DNA from: Chenopodium formosanum
Taxonomy: Eukaryota > Streptophyta > Magnoliopsida > Caryophyllales > Amaranthaceae
Length of the DNA stretch: 64,000 nt
Assembly: GCA_024500155.1 (NCBI GenBank)
Contig: CM044860.1
Span: forward strand, 4,386,501 to 4,450,500
Direction: 5' to 3'
Each line of letters opens with the position of its first letter. The first letter of the stretch is position 1. The notes under the pieces were generated by a model. The model did no database searches and was not told where the DNA came from. It saw only the letters and a program-made list of their open reading frames with translations. The position numbers and the translations under genes are program-made. This document shows positions 10,617 through 22,294 of this stretch, piece after piece.

Positions 10617-10658
10617 ATACGAAGCGCGCGCATCGCGCGCGCGGGGCTCGATAACTAG

Positions 10659-12892
10659 TAAAAATAAAAATAAAAAACACCACCCTACTTTTTATGTTTA
10701 ATTGACCTATATCAGTCTATATATTGGCTTTGGTAATAAATGAAGAAAGGTATAAAACCCAACAACGTGCCTTGCAAAGTTGTTTAAATATTCTTTGTAC
10801 TTAACTTACTACTCTACCTTCTTCTTTGCCTTTTGTGACTTTTATTTTGTCACCCCGATGTTTACACTTTACAAGTGATAGAAATTTAATTGAAGGTAAC
10901 CATCTCATCCCTTTCTTTATGGAAATTGGTCCGGTCTTGTTTTTGGCCCTACCTTGCTACCCATCTTTTTCCATTATTTAATGCACCATAGATTTTTGAG
11001 CTCTCACCTTCTATATTTGCTTGGCTCCACCTCTATAAAAGTTTATGTAGTAATTATTGTTATTGTAATTATTATTGTATGATTATATAAACTTTTTTTT
11101 TATTATTAAGAAGAATGAGTGCTATCGAATCAAAAATTCACACATGGCTACTCAACTCGGATTGACAGATAAGTAGAAAGAAAGGGTGGTAGAAAGAAAG
11201 GGTGGTAGGATTCACACCTCCAAAGTATTTTTGATTGAATTAATCTCACAATTTTTCCACCACAACTTTAAAGTTGTGAGATACAATCCTTACCACCTAT
11301 TATATCAAATACGAGTACTACTTAATTACTTGAGATATATTATTATTATATTATTCCTTGTACTAGCTTAGTATTAGCTATGGTATAACATTGATTTTAA
11401 GTAATATTGAGGAATTATGCTAAATATGAAGCCAAAGGTACGTACTACACTAATGATTCCATCAAGGTATCTTTATTGTGAATTAATTTCAACAAAAACA
11501 TTGTGGTTTTTCTTTAAATTTGATATTTTTGCCGGAATCTATATGGTAAAATAATTATTCCCATTAACTCATATACTCATTCAACAACTTGAAATCATCT
11601 ACAAAGTACGAACATATAGTAGATAGCAAATCACCAACTCCATCCCTTTTCCTTTTATCATCAAGTAGTTTCAATGGATCTGTTTGATTGATTGATAGTG
11701 AAATATTTGGGAGGGTCCTTTTACAATCTATCAAATGGTGGCCAATTAAATCGTTGGTACTATATAGTACTCCTCCTAACTTGGCAAAGTTTCTATGAAG
11801 CTTTTAAGGCTTGCAAGAGTCATTGCATATTGGTAACGTATATGATTGTACTACAAGATGGGAAAGAAAAGGAATCATTAGTTTTTTTATTTAATGTTTT
11901 TCTCTACTCTTTAGATTTTTCCATCTCATCACTTCAATGTTGTTAAATATAAATTAATAAGTTCAATATAAATAAGTTCAGATAAATTGTGATAAAGGAT
12001 TAATCATCAGGGTTATCCAAGTTCAATTTATAACTTAAATCATCAGTTCAGATAAGTTCATATTAATCGATTATCAATTATGATATACTTATGTGGTGAA
12101 CTTGTGACAATATTTTATCCACTGTCACATAGTTTATATAGGTAATCCTCTATATTATATAATTAAGCCAACTCTTATAATTTAATGTCATTCATCTAAA
12201 ATAATAAAGAATACATTTAGTTGTTTTCAATCCCTCTTAAGTACAATGTTTTCCAATACTAATGTCATATGTATTCTTATGCCGAGTTTACACATCTAAA
12301 TTGTGTATGTATATAAATCTGACATATATTATACTATATGTTGAAATTTCATAGATAAAGGACATTATATTGAGTAATCAATTAATCATCTCCCAAAAAA
12401 CCCAATGAATCAAAAATTCAAAATGTATAGATTTTAACATTCCTATTTTGTTTCCTTTATTATATTCTAAGGTAATCTCGTTTTCAACCACTATCAAGTA
12501 ATGTAAAGTTTATTCCTACATCATTTCAAAAAGGTTGTTATGATTACATTTTACATGGTACGGTATAACTCTTAGTGTCGGCTGATTAGATCGATGTGTT
12601 AATACGGAGTATGTGACAAAAAATGATTAGATACTTATCTTGATGTTGATTAAAGTAAAATGTTGTACTATATTCGATGTGTAATTAATTCTTTGCACTA
12701 GAATAAAATCAACAAATCGGAGTACTCCGTGTAATTTTTGCAATTTAAGAACAATTTTAATTGACTTTCATGGTATTACATTTTAAGGTAGCAACGAAAT
12801 TAACGGAAGAAGTGTGAATATTGTTTAGTGTGTACAATTTTATCCCAATTCATGAGATATTTTCTCCTTGGTTTTATAGAATTGTCACATTT
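10659..12892. other. Intergenic, no gene seen
   Basis: AT-rich sequence with only short random frames. Near 11940-12070 there is a weak AATAAGTTCAGATAA-type repeat resembling the inside of the GTTCAG MITE family found elsewhere in the window. Confidence 0.5.
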
Positions 12893-12897
12893 AAAAT

Positions 12898-14070
12898 TGT
12901 TGAGCCTATGAGAAAACCTACATGTGAGTGATGTGTGTCCCACATTGAAGAGTTTAGAAAGTGTGTGAAAGTGTATCCCATATTGAAGAAATAAGAAAGT
13001 TGTGTCCACTTTATAAGGCTAAGGGGCTATTTCATTTCTTGTCATATGGTTTTGAGGTGGAACCTCCTTGGCCGTGGAAAGTGGACAGTTATGACGGATG
13101 TGGCTCAGGCCCGTTTATCATGGTATCAGAGCCAGGTTTGTTGGGTCGTTCATAACTAGGTATTTGTCAAGCCACTGATTTATACTGTACCTTCTGGTGT
13201 GCTCTAATTCTAAGGTTACTCACAAGTAAGGGGAAGTGTTGAAACTCATTGTAGCCCACTTTTGAGTGTCCCATTTGTGGACCAAACTCTCCTTCTCCTT
13301 GTTCGGGTTGTCCAGACCCATTTTATATTATCTTGAAATTTAACATGGTATCAAAACCCGGGTTGCGGGTCTCTTTTAAACTAGGTATTTAATCGATACT
13401 GGATAAGGATTTACCTCGACAGGATGTCCAGCCCCTAAAAGGATTTATTGATCTAGCCTTATCCAGTTAGCTCTGAATTTCTAAGGACACTCACAAGTGA
13501 GGGGGAGTGTTGAAACACATTATAGCCCACTTGTGAGTGTCTCACATTAGAAAAAGAGGAGAGTTAGTTCCACTATATAAGGTAGAGGAGTTACTCCTAC
13601 TATTGCCAATTGTTTTAGTATGGAAGCTCCTAAGCCTTGTTTGTAGACTAAACTCTCCTTCTCCTTGTTCGGGTTGCCCAGGCCTATTTCATATTATTTT
13701 GAAATTTAACATGGTATCAGAGCCCAGGTTTGTTGGCCCGTTCATAACTGGGTATTTGTCAAGCCAGTGGTTAAGGGGCTTCGATTGGATGTTTATTCCC
13801 AAAGAGGATTTATATTGTACCTTCTGGTGTGCTCTAATTCTAAGGACACATACAAGTGAGGGGGAGTGTTGAAACCCATTGTAGCCCAATTGTGAGTGTC
13901 CCGGATTGGAGAAAGAGGAGAGGTGATTCCACTTTATAAGGTAGAGGAGTAACTTCTACTATTGCCAATTGGTTTTGTATGGAAGCTCCTAAGCCTTGTT
14001 TGTGGACCAAACTCTCCTTCTCCTTGTTTAGGTTGCTCAAGCCGATTTCATATTATCTCGAAATTTAACA
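12898..14070 (+). mobile_element. Tandem TRIM retrotransposon array (4 LTRs, 3 internal domains) with 5-bp target duplication
   Basis: The array has four LTRs: 12898-13120, 13237-13345 (internally deleted), 13508-13711 and 13867-14070. Each starts TGTTGA; the first ends in TTTATCA and the others in TTTAACA. The first three LTRs are each followed immediately by a primer-binding site: TGGTATCAGAGCC at 13121, degenerate TGGTATCAAAACC at 13346 and TGGTATCAGAGCC at 13712. This site is complementary to the 3' end of initiator methionine tRNA. Each internal segment (116-162 bp) ends in a purine tract such as GTGAGGGGGAG just before the next LTR. The whole array is flanked by AAAAT on both sides (12893-12897 and 14071-14075). 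No protein is encoded, as is normal for TRIMs. The first LTR begins TGTTGAGCC and the others TGTTGAAAC, so two subfamilies are combined. Confidence 0.9.
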
Positions 14071-14111
14071 AAAATAGTAACATTGAAAGCTTAAAAGGTC
14101 GTTTTGACATT

Positions 14112-14153
14112 ATATACGGAGTAGCATACTGTATGCTACTAGTTATTCCGTAG
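14112..14153. repeat. Short palindrome around GTAGCATACTGTATGCTAC
   Basis: GTAGCATAC and its exact complement are separated by one base, flanked by imperfectly complementary TACGGA/TTCCGTA. Probably the remnant of a small foldback element. Confidence 0.5.
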
Positions 14154-15006
14154 TCCATACACATGATTATATATGATCAATAATTTCACTAAAATACGTA
14201 GGATTATAAGTTAAATTGTATGTGATTTATGTTTATTACATGTATCTATCACAACAATTCAAAATCATAACTAACTTGTACTTCTTCTTTGTTAGTGAGC
14301 AACTTTACCGTATTTGTTATAAGAAGAATGATTTTGTTCTACGAAGAACTTTACCGTCTAATTTGGGGACAAAGCTAAGGGTGCTATTACAAGGGACATA
14401 ACGAATTAGTGATCAATTGAATTTGGGATAATTCGTTGCAACGATGATTAGACAAATTGTAACAAACCCTAATTGGAGTCGATATGATCTTTTGAGAGTA
14501 GTATTGACGTATAATTAAAGGTGTATCCTTAATTACTAATTTTCAAACATTCAGACTCTAATTGAAAATTTGAAAATGACAATTCATCAATAGAAAATAT
14601 ACAAGCAAGAATGAGTTTCTACTTGCTAATCACATGCATGTTTGAAATTCCCTTGTGCTCTTGAATCTTGATCGTGCCATCTACCAATGGCTGAAATACT
14701 CCACTCAATTAAGCAAAAGATCTACACCACTATATTATTGAAGGACATGCATGCTTAATTGAAATAAATAATGAACGTAATTTAATGAGCTAAAAGGAAA
14801 TTAACAAGCAGGGGGAAATTTATGAGGAAAATATTTATAGGAAGATGGGTGTCCATACAAGTCAAAATCTGAATTTGATTTTTATCAGGTTGGTTTTGGA
14901 TCTGATCGGTTGGTTCAGATTTTGAGACCTTTGAATCAAATAATTTCTCACATTTTAATAATAATTACCTGAAACACAATAAAGGTGCATAAAACTGCAA
15001 CCTTAC
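14154..15006. other. Intergenic, no gene seen
   Basis: AT-rich, without a frame of coding character on either strand. Nothing further recognised. Confidence 0.4.
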
Positions 15007-15009
15007 TTA

Positions 15010-15236
15010 GGGCCTGTTCACTTCAGCTTAATTTCAGTTCCCTTCAGTTTAACTCCAATAAGTTTAGTTCAGTTCAACTCCAATCAGTTCAATTCAACTC
15101 TTAATTTTCTTCTCTCATGAAATATTCATTTCAGCTCAGTTCAGTTCAGCTCTAATTAGTTCAGTTCAGTTCTATTCAGTTCAGTTCAGCTCCAATCAGT
15201 TCAGTTCAGCTCAGTTCAGTAAATGTGAATAGGCCC
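15010..15236. mobile_element. Tourist-like MITE (GGGCCTGTTCAC ends, TTA target duplication)
   Basis: The left end GGGCCTGTTCAC and right end GTGAATAGGCCC form 12-bp inverted repeats with one mismatch. TTA stands on both sides (15007-15009 and 15237-15239), the PIF/Harbinger target signature. The interior is almost entirely the repeat AGTTCAGTTCAGCTCCAATC. It has no coding capacity and is 227 bp long. Confidence 0.85.
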
Positions 15237-15239
15237 TTA

Positions 15240-16730
15240 ATCTAATAAAAAATAACATTAGAATAGGATAGGAGAACTTTCTCTATATATTGATGATATA
15301 ATTATCTAATTTATTATTAATAAACATTTGTGACAAATTAATTTTATATAACACCTTTGCATATTATCATTTTTGATTTCTTAAGAAATTATTATACGTA
15401 GTATTTTATCTTTATTATATGTACAACATGTTTCTTGATTATTAATTACTTCTTTTGACTCAAATCACGAGAGTTGTTCATCACCCTCATTATCATTTCA
15501 AAGGTCAGTAATAATCTACCGACTAGGGTTAAATTGAGGTATCTACTTTCTTAGGCGAACCACTTGTATCAATGATTTCATGCAAGTAGATATAGTGTAT
15601 CAATTTCAGCTACTTGTCAATCAGCCGAGTCATCTATCTTTTAATTACACTGAATTAATCAAATACAACTATTTTTTTCACAATTGTTGTTAAACACAAC
15701 TTAAATGCACATATTGACTTGCAATATAAATCATTAATTAGTGCAATAAAGATGTAATTGAAAATTAAAATTAAAGCCATAACTTACAACAAGGACTACA
15801 CAAAAGATAGTAGTTGTGTATAAATTAAATTGTGTGTATCCTTACAATTCTTGTTAGAAAACCATTATTGAAGATGAAGACTGACAAAATCAAAGCTAGG
15901 AATTAGCTTAACTTGCAAAGGCAAGCAATCTAAAATGCATGAATAGTATTGAATGAGAAAGGATGATCGTTTAGGTCGTAAGGATGGGTAGTGGGCCCTT
16001 TTGCATGTGAAGAAGAAGAAGAAGAAGAAGGAAAGGGGGGTTTTGGTTTGTTTTTGTGATCATACCAATTGGTAGAAGTATTGTGACTAGGAAATTAGGG
16101 TGTTTTTGGGAGCAATATACTAAGGTCCAAAAAAAATACGGTAAGATCCAAATACATCATGGACCCCGGGCCCACGCAATAATCCTAAAACAAAATTAAG
16201 AAGATCAGACGCTAATTATTACTATATGCGTGTTAGTCCTAGCAGAGACGGGGCTATAAATGCTAACATTAAAAATGACCTGACGTAAATTTCTTAAATT
16301 GAGCCCTAAAATTATTTCTGTAAGGAAAAACACTTTACTAGCTTAAAAATCTTATGATAAAATTGAAGAATAGATTATTAAATAACAAATTTTCTCTGTA
16401 CTTCGTATAAGTAAATTTCAAAAAGTGAGGCCCTTTTATAATAGTTTTACCTGAGGACCATGTACGATCGACTACTCTGCACATGCTCAGAATCACCCCT
16501 GAGTACCGGCTACACATCCAGAAGGAAAAACAATATCCTTTTCGTCTTTTCGATCTTATTAGTCTCTTTCACAAAGCTAAGGCCAGCTACAAAATGGTGT
16601 AATACGGATAGCATTTCATTGTCTTGGCTTTATTAGCATCGTCCACACCTAACTTGCATGGAGATACCTGTGAGTGATACCACTTCCTCACGTGTGATGG
16701 AGTAATACCTTCAATCTTCAATCAATCATC

Positions 16731-16733
<3 letters not shown>
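15240..16733. other. Intergenic, no gene seen
   Basis: Contains a GAAGAA microsatellite at about 16010-16030 and otherwise nothing recognisable. Confidence 0.4.

Positions 16734-16779
<46 letters not shown>
16734..16779. repeat. (CT)n microsatellite
   Basis: An uninterrupted CT dinucleotide run of about 22 units. No adjacent gene could be defined, so no leader or promoter role is claimed. Confidence 0.9.
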
Positions 16780-16781
<2 letters not shown>

Positions 16782-17124
16782 ATCTCTTCTGAATTGTTGC
16801 CACTATTAATTAAATTCAATTCTGCTCCCTAATTGTCATCCGTTGGGTTGAACACTTGAATTTTTATCTTAATTAGTTGGGGGGTAGCTTAGCTAGCTAG
16901 TTCGTAAATTATTCTAGCTCAACTTGAAATTTTCAAGACGAGCTAGCTAACTAGCTAAGGCATTAAGCACTACAAATACAACACTCGACTCAAATCTCAT
17001 GAACAAGCTCGTTTTTTCTTACAAAAAGTTGTACTAATTTGCTATTGATTACATACGAAGCAACTTTAAGCTTATTATTTGGTTGAAAGAAAATAATCAT
17101 GAAAAACTTATAAAATCAAAACAA

Positions 17125-17210
17125 ATTAAAACAGGCCCTAAGCTTAAAGACCAATTCAGCTCAATTTAGTTCAGTTCAGTTGTTTCTAGTTATCAAAATA
17201 GGCCCTAAGA
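17125..17210. mobile_element. Short GTTCAG-family MITE relic
   Basis: The segment is bounded by AGGCCCTAAGCTTA and ATAGGCCCTAAG with an AGTTCAGTTCAGTT interior, the same vocabulary as the Tourist-like MITE at 15010. Its ends are not a clean inverted pair. Confidence 0.4.
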
Positions 17211-17332
17211 TTAAGATAATTACTTCGAATGCTAAAGTAAAAAGACCAATTCAACTTGATCAACCCAAATTTAATCTGTCTCGAATTAGCTCAATTAGCA
17301 CTTCTAGGTGAGAGTGTGTATTTGCAGTATTA

Positions 17333-17559
17333 CTCCCTTTGTCCACAATTATTTCTCTTGTGCTCAAACCTTTTGAGATAAAATGGTGGTAGTGGAGTTT
17401 TGTTGATTACTAGTTTACTACAGACATATTATTTATTAGGTAGGAAAAAAAAATATTGGATCTTAGCTTCTTTATTCAATTTTTTATTTTTTTTTATCCA
17501 AAATTACAAATCATGAAAATCAAATGAGATAAGAAAGTTTTATTTAAGGACGGATAAAG
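17333..17559. mobile_element. Degenerate Stowaway-like MITE
   Basis: The left end is TA then CTCCCTTTGTCC; the right end is GGACGGATAAAG then TA. These are decayed versions of the CTCCCTCCGTCC Stowaway terminus with a TA duplication. The 227-bp length fits; the ends match imperfectly. Confidence 0.5.
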
Positions 17560-17561
17560 TA

Positions 17562-18949
17562 GCAAGTAAGCTTACAATGATGTTTTTGTAGATTGTTCAA
17601 ATTAAACCTCGTGTCATTTAAAGATTTTAATTTATTGGATTGAATCAATGTTAATTAAGGTTTAGAATTTTAAGAAGTCGGGAAGAAAGGGGTAGAATCT
17701 TAATTGGTTTCTCTTTATTAAGTTGACAAGGTGGAAGCAGTGTGCTATGTTGAAAGAGATATCAAATGAATGACATTTACATGTTGATTGAATTATGTAT
17801 GCGACAAGTTTACATCACTACCTAATATTCAATTGTGTATTATGCATTGTTAAATTAGGAATTGTCTACTTAAACGGTTTAAGAAATTCACAATATTACT
17901 GCTATGTTGATCGATTCAAATTTACATCACGGTTCTTTATGGCTCTCTATACAAGAAGAAGAAGAAAAAAAAAAAAGGTCACATGTCTGGTAGAGTGGTA
18001 CTCCGATCCGTAGAAGGCTATCGATAACTAAATTTTTAATTAACTTTATTGATAGAATGGTTAGTACTTTATAAATCAAAAGTATGATTACTTTCTTTCA
18101 ATCTTATGCATAGTATATTGAAAAAATTTAAGTAAAACAAGGTGTAATTAATAGAAGTTATGCTTGAGATAGGATCGGAGGCTAAATCAATTATTAGCTA
18201 GTTTTTCAACTTTCAAATGTATGATGACCAAGTTAAGGTTCGAATTTCAACAATATCATTCTACAAGGGATTTCTCTTCTTGTATGATGGGTCTTCTGCT
18301 TACCAAATAATACGCATAAAAGATTGGTATATGCAACTTAAGCTATGCGTATATACAGCTAACAAGACAAGTGAACAACTACGGAGTAATAGCAGTTGTT
18401 TGGTCGTCGAACTTTTAATCTCATAGATAGCCCTAAATATCAGTTACATTTCTAGCATACCAAAATTTATGCATACATCACCTTTTAGTTGAAAACTAAC
18501 TTTAAAGACTTGAATTATTGAGTAGCTATAATCTCAAGTGACTACTTATTGTCATTGCCTACCACTTAACAGACAACAAAATACACCATATTTCATAATT
18601 ATAATGTACTCGCTTTCACAAAGATTATCAAATTTATCATGCTCCATTATTACGGCGTACAAAAACTTTAATGAATTCAAGACTGGGACATTATTTAATT
18701 TATTAGATAAATACATTGTACCAATATACACTTTGTATCTTCGTGCTATGTTCAAAATATAACCTCCAACCATTCGAATTTAGTTGTCATATATATATAG
18801 TCATAATTCTTGAACCTCATTTCTCTAAGGTGGTACGAAGAATCTTGTGAAAAAAAAAAGTGGTACGAAGAATAAAGGTAGGGCATGTGTAGACTTGATG
18901 TTGAATTTCATTATACTGTAATTATAAAGCGTCTTCATACAATTAATAA
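17562..18949. other. Intergenic, no gene seen
   Basis: AT-rich sequence. Short random frames overlap on both strands near 18540-18770 but show no conserved motif. Confidence 0.4.
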
Positions 18950-18951
18950 TA

Positions 18952-19208
18952 CTCCCTCTCCCTATTTTTTTGCCCCATAACTAATTTTTGAGTTAACTTT
19001 TAATAACTTTGACCGCAAATTCCCATTAATGTATAAGAGATAATATAGTCAAGTGGGATCTTGTTGAATTTGTCGAATTATATATTTTATTAATATCAAA
19101 TTTTTATAATTTTTACACTTATAAATCTTGAGATATATACGTTTTAACACGTATCTCGAAAATCGTAAAAAGTCCAATAGAGCAAAGAAAAAAAAGGGAC
19201 AGAGGGAG
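18952..19208. mobile_element. Stowaway MITE
   Basis: Starts CTCCCTCTCCCTATTTTTT and ends AAAAAAGGGACAGAGGGAG, flanked by TA on both sides (18950-18951 and 19209-19210). Length 257 bp, non-coding. Ends and TA target are those of Tc1/Mariner-type Stowaway elements. Confidence 0.85.
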
Positions 19209-19674
19209 TAAGTTAATAACCCAAATATTCAATTTCTCAAATAGTGACTGATGCATATGGCGGCAAATTAAATACTCCGTATTAGGTACTTTATGGTTTG
19301 TTTAACAATAACCATCTGAAAATAGTTTATGAAAATGATGTGAAAAAGTTCTTATCTAGGCAACTCGTTTAATAAGCCTTTTTTTTTTTTTTTTTTCCAA
19401 GAGGATTATTGAACCATCTAGCTTATTATTTCAACTTTTATACTAAAAATGGAGTATATGATCTAAATTGGATTTGAGTTGCTGAAATTTATCAGGCTAA
19501 CTCCAATCCAATTCAATATTAATTTTATCACATTTCGCATCTTATTGGACTTTTTTTTCTTAAAAAAAAAAAAAAATAAAAAAATAAAATCTATTCTAAT
19601 TAAGTATGATCAAGTATGATGTTATATATAAGGCTGAATTTTAATGAATAGTCGTGAAATTAAAATTAAGGCTA

Positions 19675-19780
19675 GACCAAGAGCTTGCTCTGAGCTGAAC
19701 TGAACTGATTGGAGCTAAATTGAACTGAAATAAAATGAATTGAACTGAAGTTAAGATGAAGAGAAGAGGCCCCAACACCT
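19675..19780. mobile_element. GTTCAG-family MITE relic, inverted
   Basis: Contains GAGCTGAACTGAACTGATTGG and AATTGAACTGAA words, the reverse complement of the interior of the 15010 MITE, ending near GAGGCCCC. Termini are eroded. Confidence 0.4.
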
Positions 19781-20432
19781 TACTTTTTTTTAGTAACATG
19801 TTATAAACAAATTTAATCATGAAATATGTTGCTAATTAGGTAATAATAAAATCAAGTTTTATTATTTCAACATTTTAAGTTTATTATAAATACATAAAAG
19901 ATTAAAATAAAGTCAGTAATATACATGTTACTAAATATAATTGTGTCAATTATTCTCCGATGAAAGGAGAACGTATTTCAACTTGATATACTCTATATAG
20001 TGTAAAACTCTATGTCAATAACACAACACCTTAGCATGTAAAATGCACGTGTCTATATGGAGGTATAATGAAAGTAACAAATAGCTCTAGTTAACTAGTT
20101 AAAGATGAATTACAAAGGGGTATGATAGTACGTATCATGGTTCACTGGCATCAAAATCATTCACAAGTCACAACCTTAGTTTCGCAGCAAGATTAGAGCC
20201 CAAATGAAACAGCAGGCTAACCTTGTAGGCTAATGCTACACAATTCTCTCTCCTACAAAGCTACGACTACGTACGTACTCCTGTGCAATGTAAGTAAAGC
20301 AGCTGCGCCCCAGTCATTCCTTAAGAGCGGCCAAAGAATTCATCACAGGGCATATAACTGACACTCTTTGTCTCTTTTTTCCCTTGCTATTTCTGTGCAT
20401 CTCACTACTGTATTCTAGACTAGCACTAGCTA

Positions 20433-20454
20433 GTTAGGACTGCATTTATTGATA

Positions 20455-20492
<38 letters not shown>

Positions 20493-20540
20493 AATAAAAA
20501 AATAAAAATAAAGGGCCATATCAATAAATGCAGTCCTAAC
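20433..20540. repeat. 108-bp near-perfect palindrome with poly(T)/poly(A) centre
   Basis: GTTAGGACTGCATTTATTGA followed by TATGGC at the left is exactly complementary to the right end. The centre is a T-run followed by an A-rich run, so a transcript could fold along almost its whole length. It could be a foldback transposon, a small-RNA hairpin or a snap-back copying event; no duplication of flanks was seen. Confidence 0.85.
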
Positions 20541-21744
20541 AAATCTGTTGCCATTTTATCTTCTCTCTTCATTTAATGCTCTTTTCTTCCTTTTTATCAA
20601 CTCCACCCATTTTTCAGTATTACCCTTTCAATTATTTTCCTACCAAAATTTTGTAATGAATAAATAAATAAAAAACTATTGTGGTATTATTTCTTAATAC
20701 GAGTGGTAGTTTCTTATTCCTAGCAATTTGCTAGTTGTGCTTGTGCCCAATTACAAGTTTACAAGGGAATGAAGAAAGAATATATCATTAACACACAAGA
20801 GTTTCAAGTTTTAGGTATACTAGTACTAGTCTCATTTTACTACCTATTGGACTATGGTCTATGACTCTATATATGAGAGTACTAAGCTACATTCATGCTT
20901 AAATGTACTTGTATGCATTTTTTATATATGTTGTTATACATCTTTGTAGAGATTAAACAAGCAATTTGTCCCATTTAACTTGTGAATTCTTAATTGTGTG
21001 ATGGTGGGACTAACAATTTTTGATATGGAGTTCAAATGGCCTAGGTAGCGTGTCAATGAATTTGAGATCTGTGTGTATGTGTGAATCACGTTTGTAGTAC
21101 CAATCGCATGCAAAGAGTAACATAGAATATACAAAATTATATAACGTAGATCTTATTTGCTTCAAATTTTTCTATTTTGATCTCGAGTTTCAACCACTAC
21201 ATACAAGTTGGTCTCCAACGACCATGATCGATTGATCACCCATTCACCCCTGGTTGATGGGTAGGTTAGGGTTTTTCAACAACAGACTTTTATTCACGTT
21301 GATGAATTGAAAAGTATAGGGGCAATGGAGGTAGGGGAGAGACATGTAATTGACTTTGAAAGGTTTGGCAAAGAGAGCAACTCTTTCTCCTAATTAGACG
21401 TCTTGTTAAAATTCTATCATTTATTAATCAATGATAACTTTTGACTTAAAACTTTTGTAAATCTTTCAAATGTGAGGATCATTTAATAAACTTCACTATC
21501 TAGTGAGCTTGAATTTCTCAAATATGAGCTCTACTAATAATAATATAATAATAATTTACGATTATTCAAATATTCATCCAGTTTGGTTGGCAGGTCACAA
21601 TTCAGTCAATTTACATCAAAAATTTGCAAACAACCCAAAATCATTTGCCATAATATATTTACTTTACCAAAAATACAAGCTAGATCGGGGTAAAATTGCA
21701 TTACATACACACAAAACATCCCACAGTTAAGTGCACATCACAAA
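20541..21744. other. Intergenic, no gene seen
   Basis: No coding character and no repeat family recognised. Confidence 0.35.
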
Positions 21745-21840
21745 CTATTCACTCTGATCGTTTTTGTTCTTTTCACTTTGACCTTTTTATCCCGTAAAAA
21801 GATTCCAATTAAAAAGAACAAAAAGGATCAGAGAAAATAG
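21745..21840. mobile_element. Small foldback element, 96 bp
   Basis: CTATTCACTCTGATCG plus TTTTTGTTCTTTT at the left is complementary, with about four mismatches over 29 bp, to the right end. The loop is about 37 bp. Too small to assign to a superfamily. Confidence 0.6.
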
Positions 21841-22294
21841 TAAGCAGTGAATTTACTACTATTTAAATTTCTAAAATAAAAAATAAAATATACCCCTTGA
21901 CATACTTAGAGTAACAATGAACATTTTATGATCATTGACAACATAACAAAATTACACCATTACATTTGAGCTAAACAAAAGTTCAAAAACTCATATGGGT
22001 AAAAACCTTGAGTCAATACCCGAACCACCACCCTTACTCCAAGCCGGTTCGTCTCACCACCACCTTCGTAGCAAGGATTTTGCACAACACGCGCGGTTCG
22101 TTCTTGACTCACACCCCACATCTCTTTGAGTTTTCTCCATTTTTACCCCCATATTTTCACCGTCCCTTGTGATCACCCCTTACAAAAGCGTAATTTCCAA
22201 CAAAAAAAAAACACCAAAAATTTTATTTGTACAGCAACTCAAATAACCACTGCCATAGTTCCATGATTGAATGATTTACCACCGTTGGATCAGC

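Larger units (their letters stand above)
1..10658 (+). mobile_element. Large Helitron carrying several gene fragments (3' part; 5' end not found)
   Basis: The right end has Helitron 3' hallmarks: a 7-bp GC stem (10624-10630 with 10634-10640, loop CAT), a 14-nt spacer, then CTAG at 10655-10658 directly followed by T. Upstream on the same strand lie exon-like pieces of at least three unrelated genes (plastid glycerol-3-phosphate dehydrogenase near 1572, NudC domain near 3116, ubiquitin-activating enzyme E1 near 5438), still bordered by intron-like sequence. Minisatellites fill 7.3-10.1 kb. Helitrons are known to capture genomic fragments with introns, mostly in their own orientation, and often carry subterminal tandem repeats. 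No RepHel protein is seen, so the element would be non-autonomous. The 5' TC terminus was not located and may lie left of the window; the fragment cluster and the 3' end could also belong to two nested elements. The 3' end is near certain; the total extent is inferred. Confidence 0.6.

Noticed and set aside
13121..13133. A tRNA-related gene at TGGTATCAGAGCC
   Set aside because: The sequence is the retrotransposon primer-binding site, complementary to a tRNA 3' end, not a tRNA gene; no cloverleaf surrounds it.
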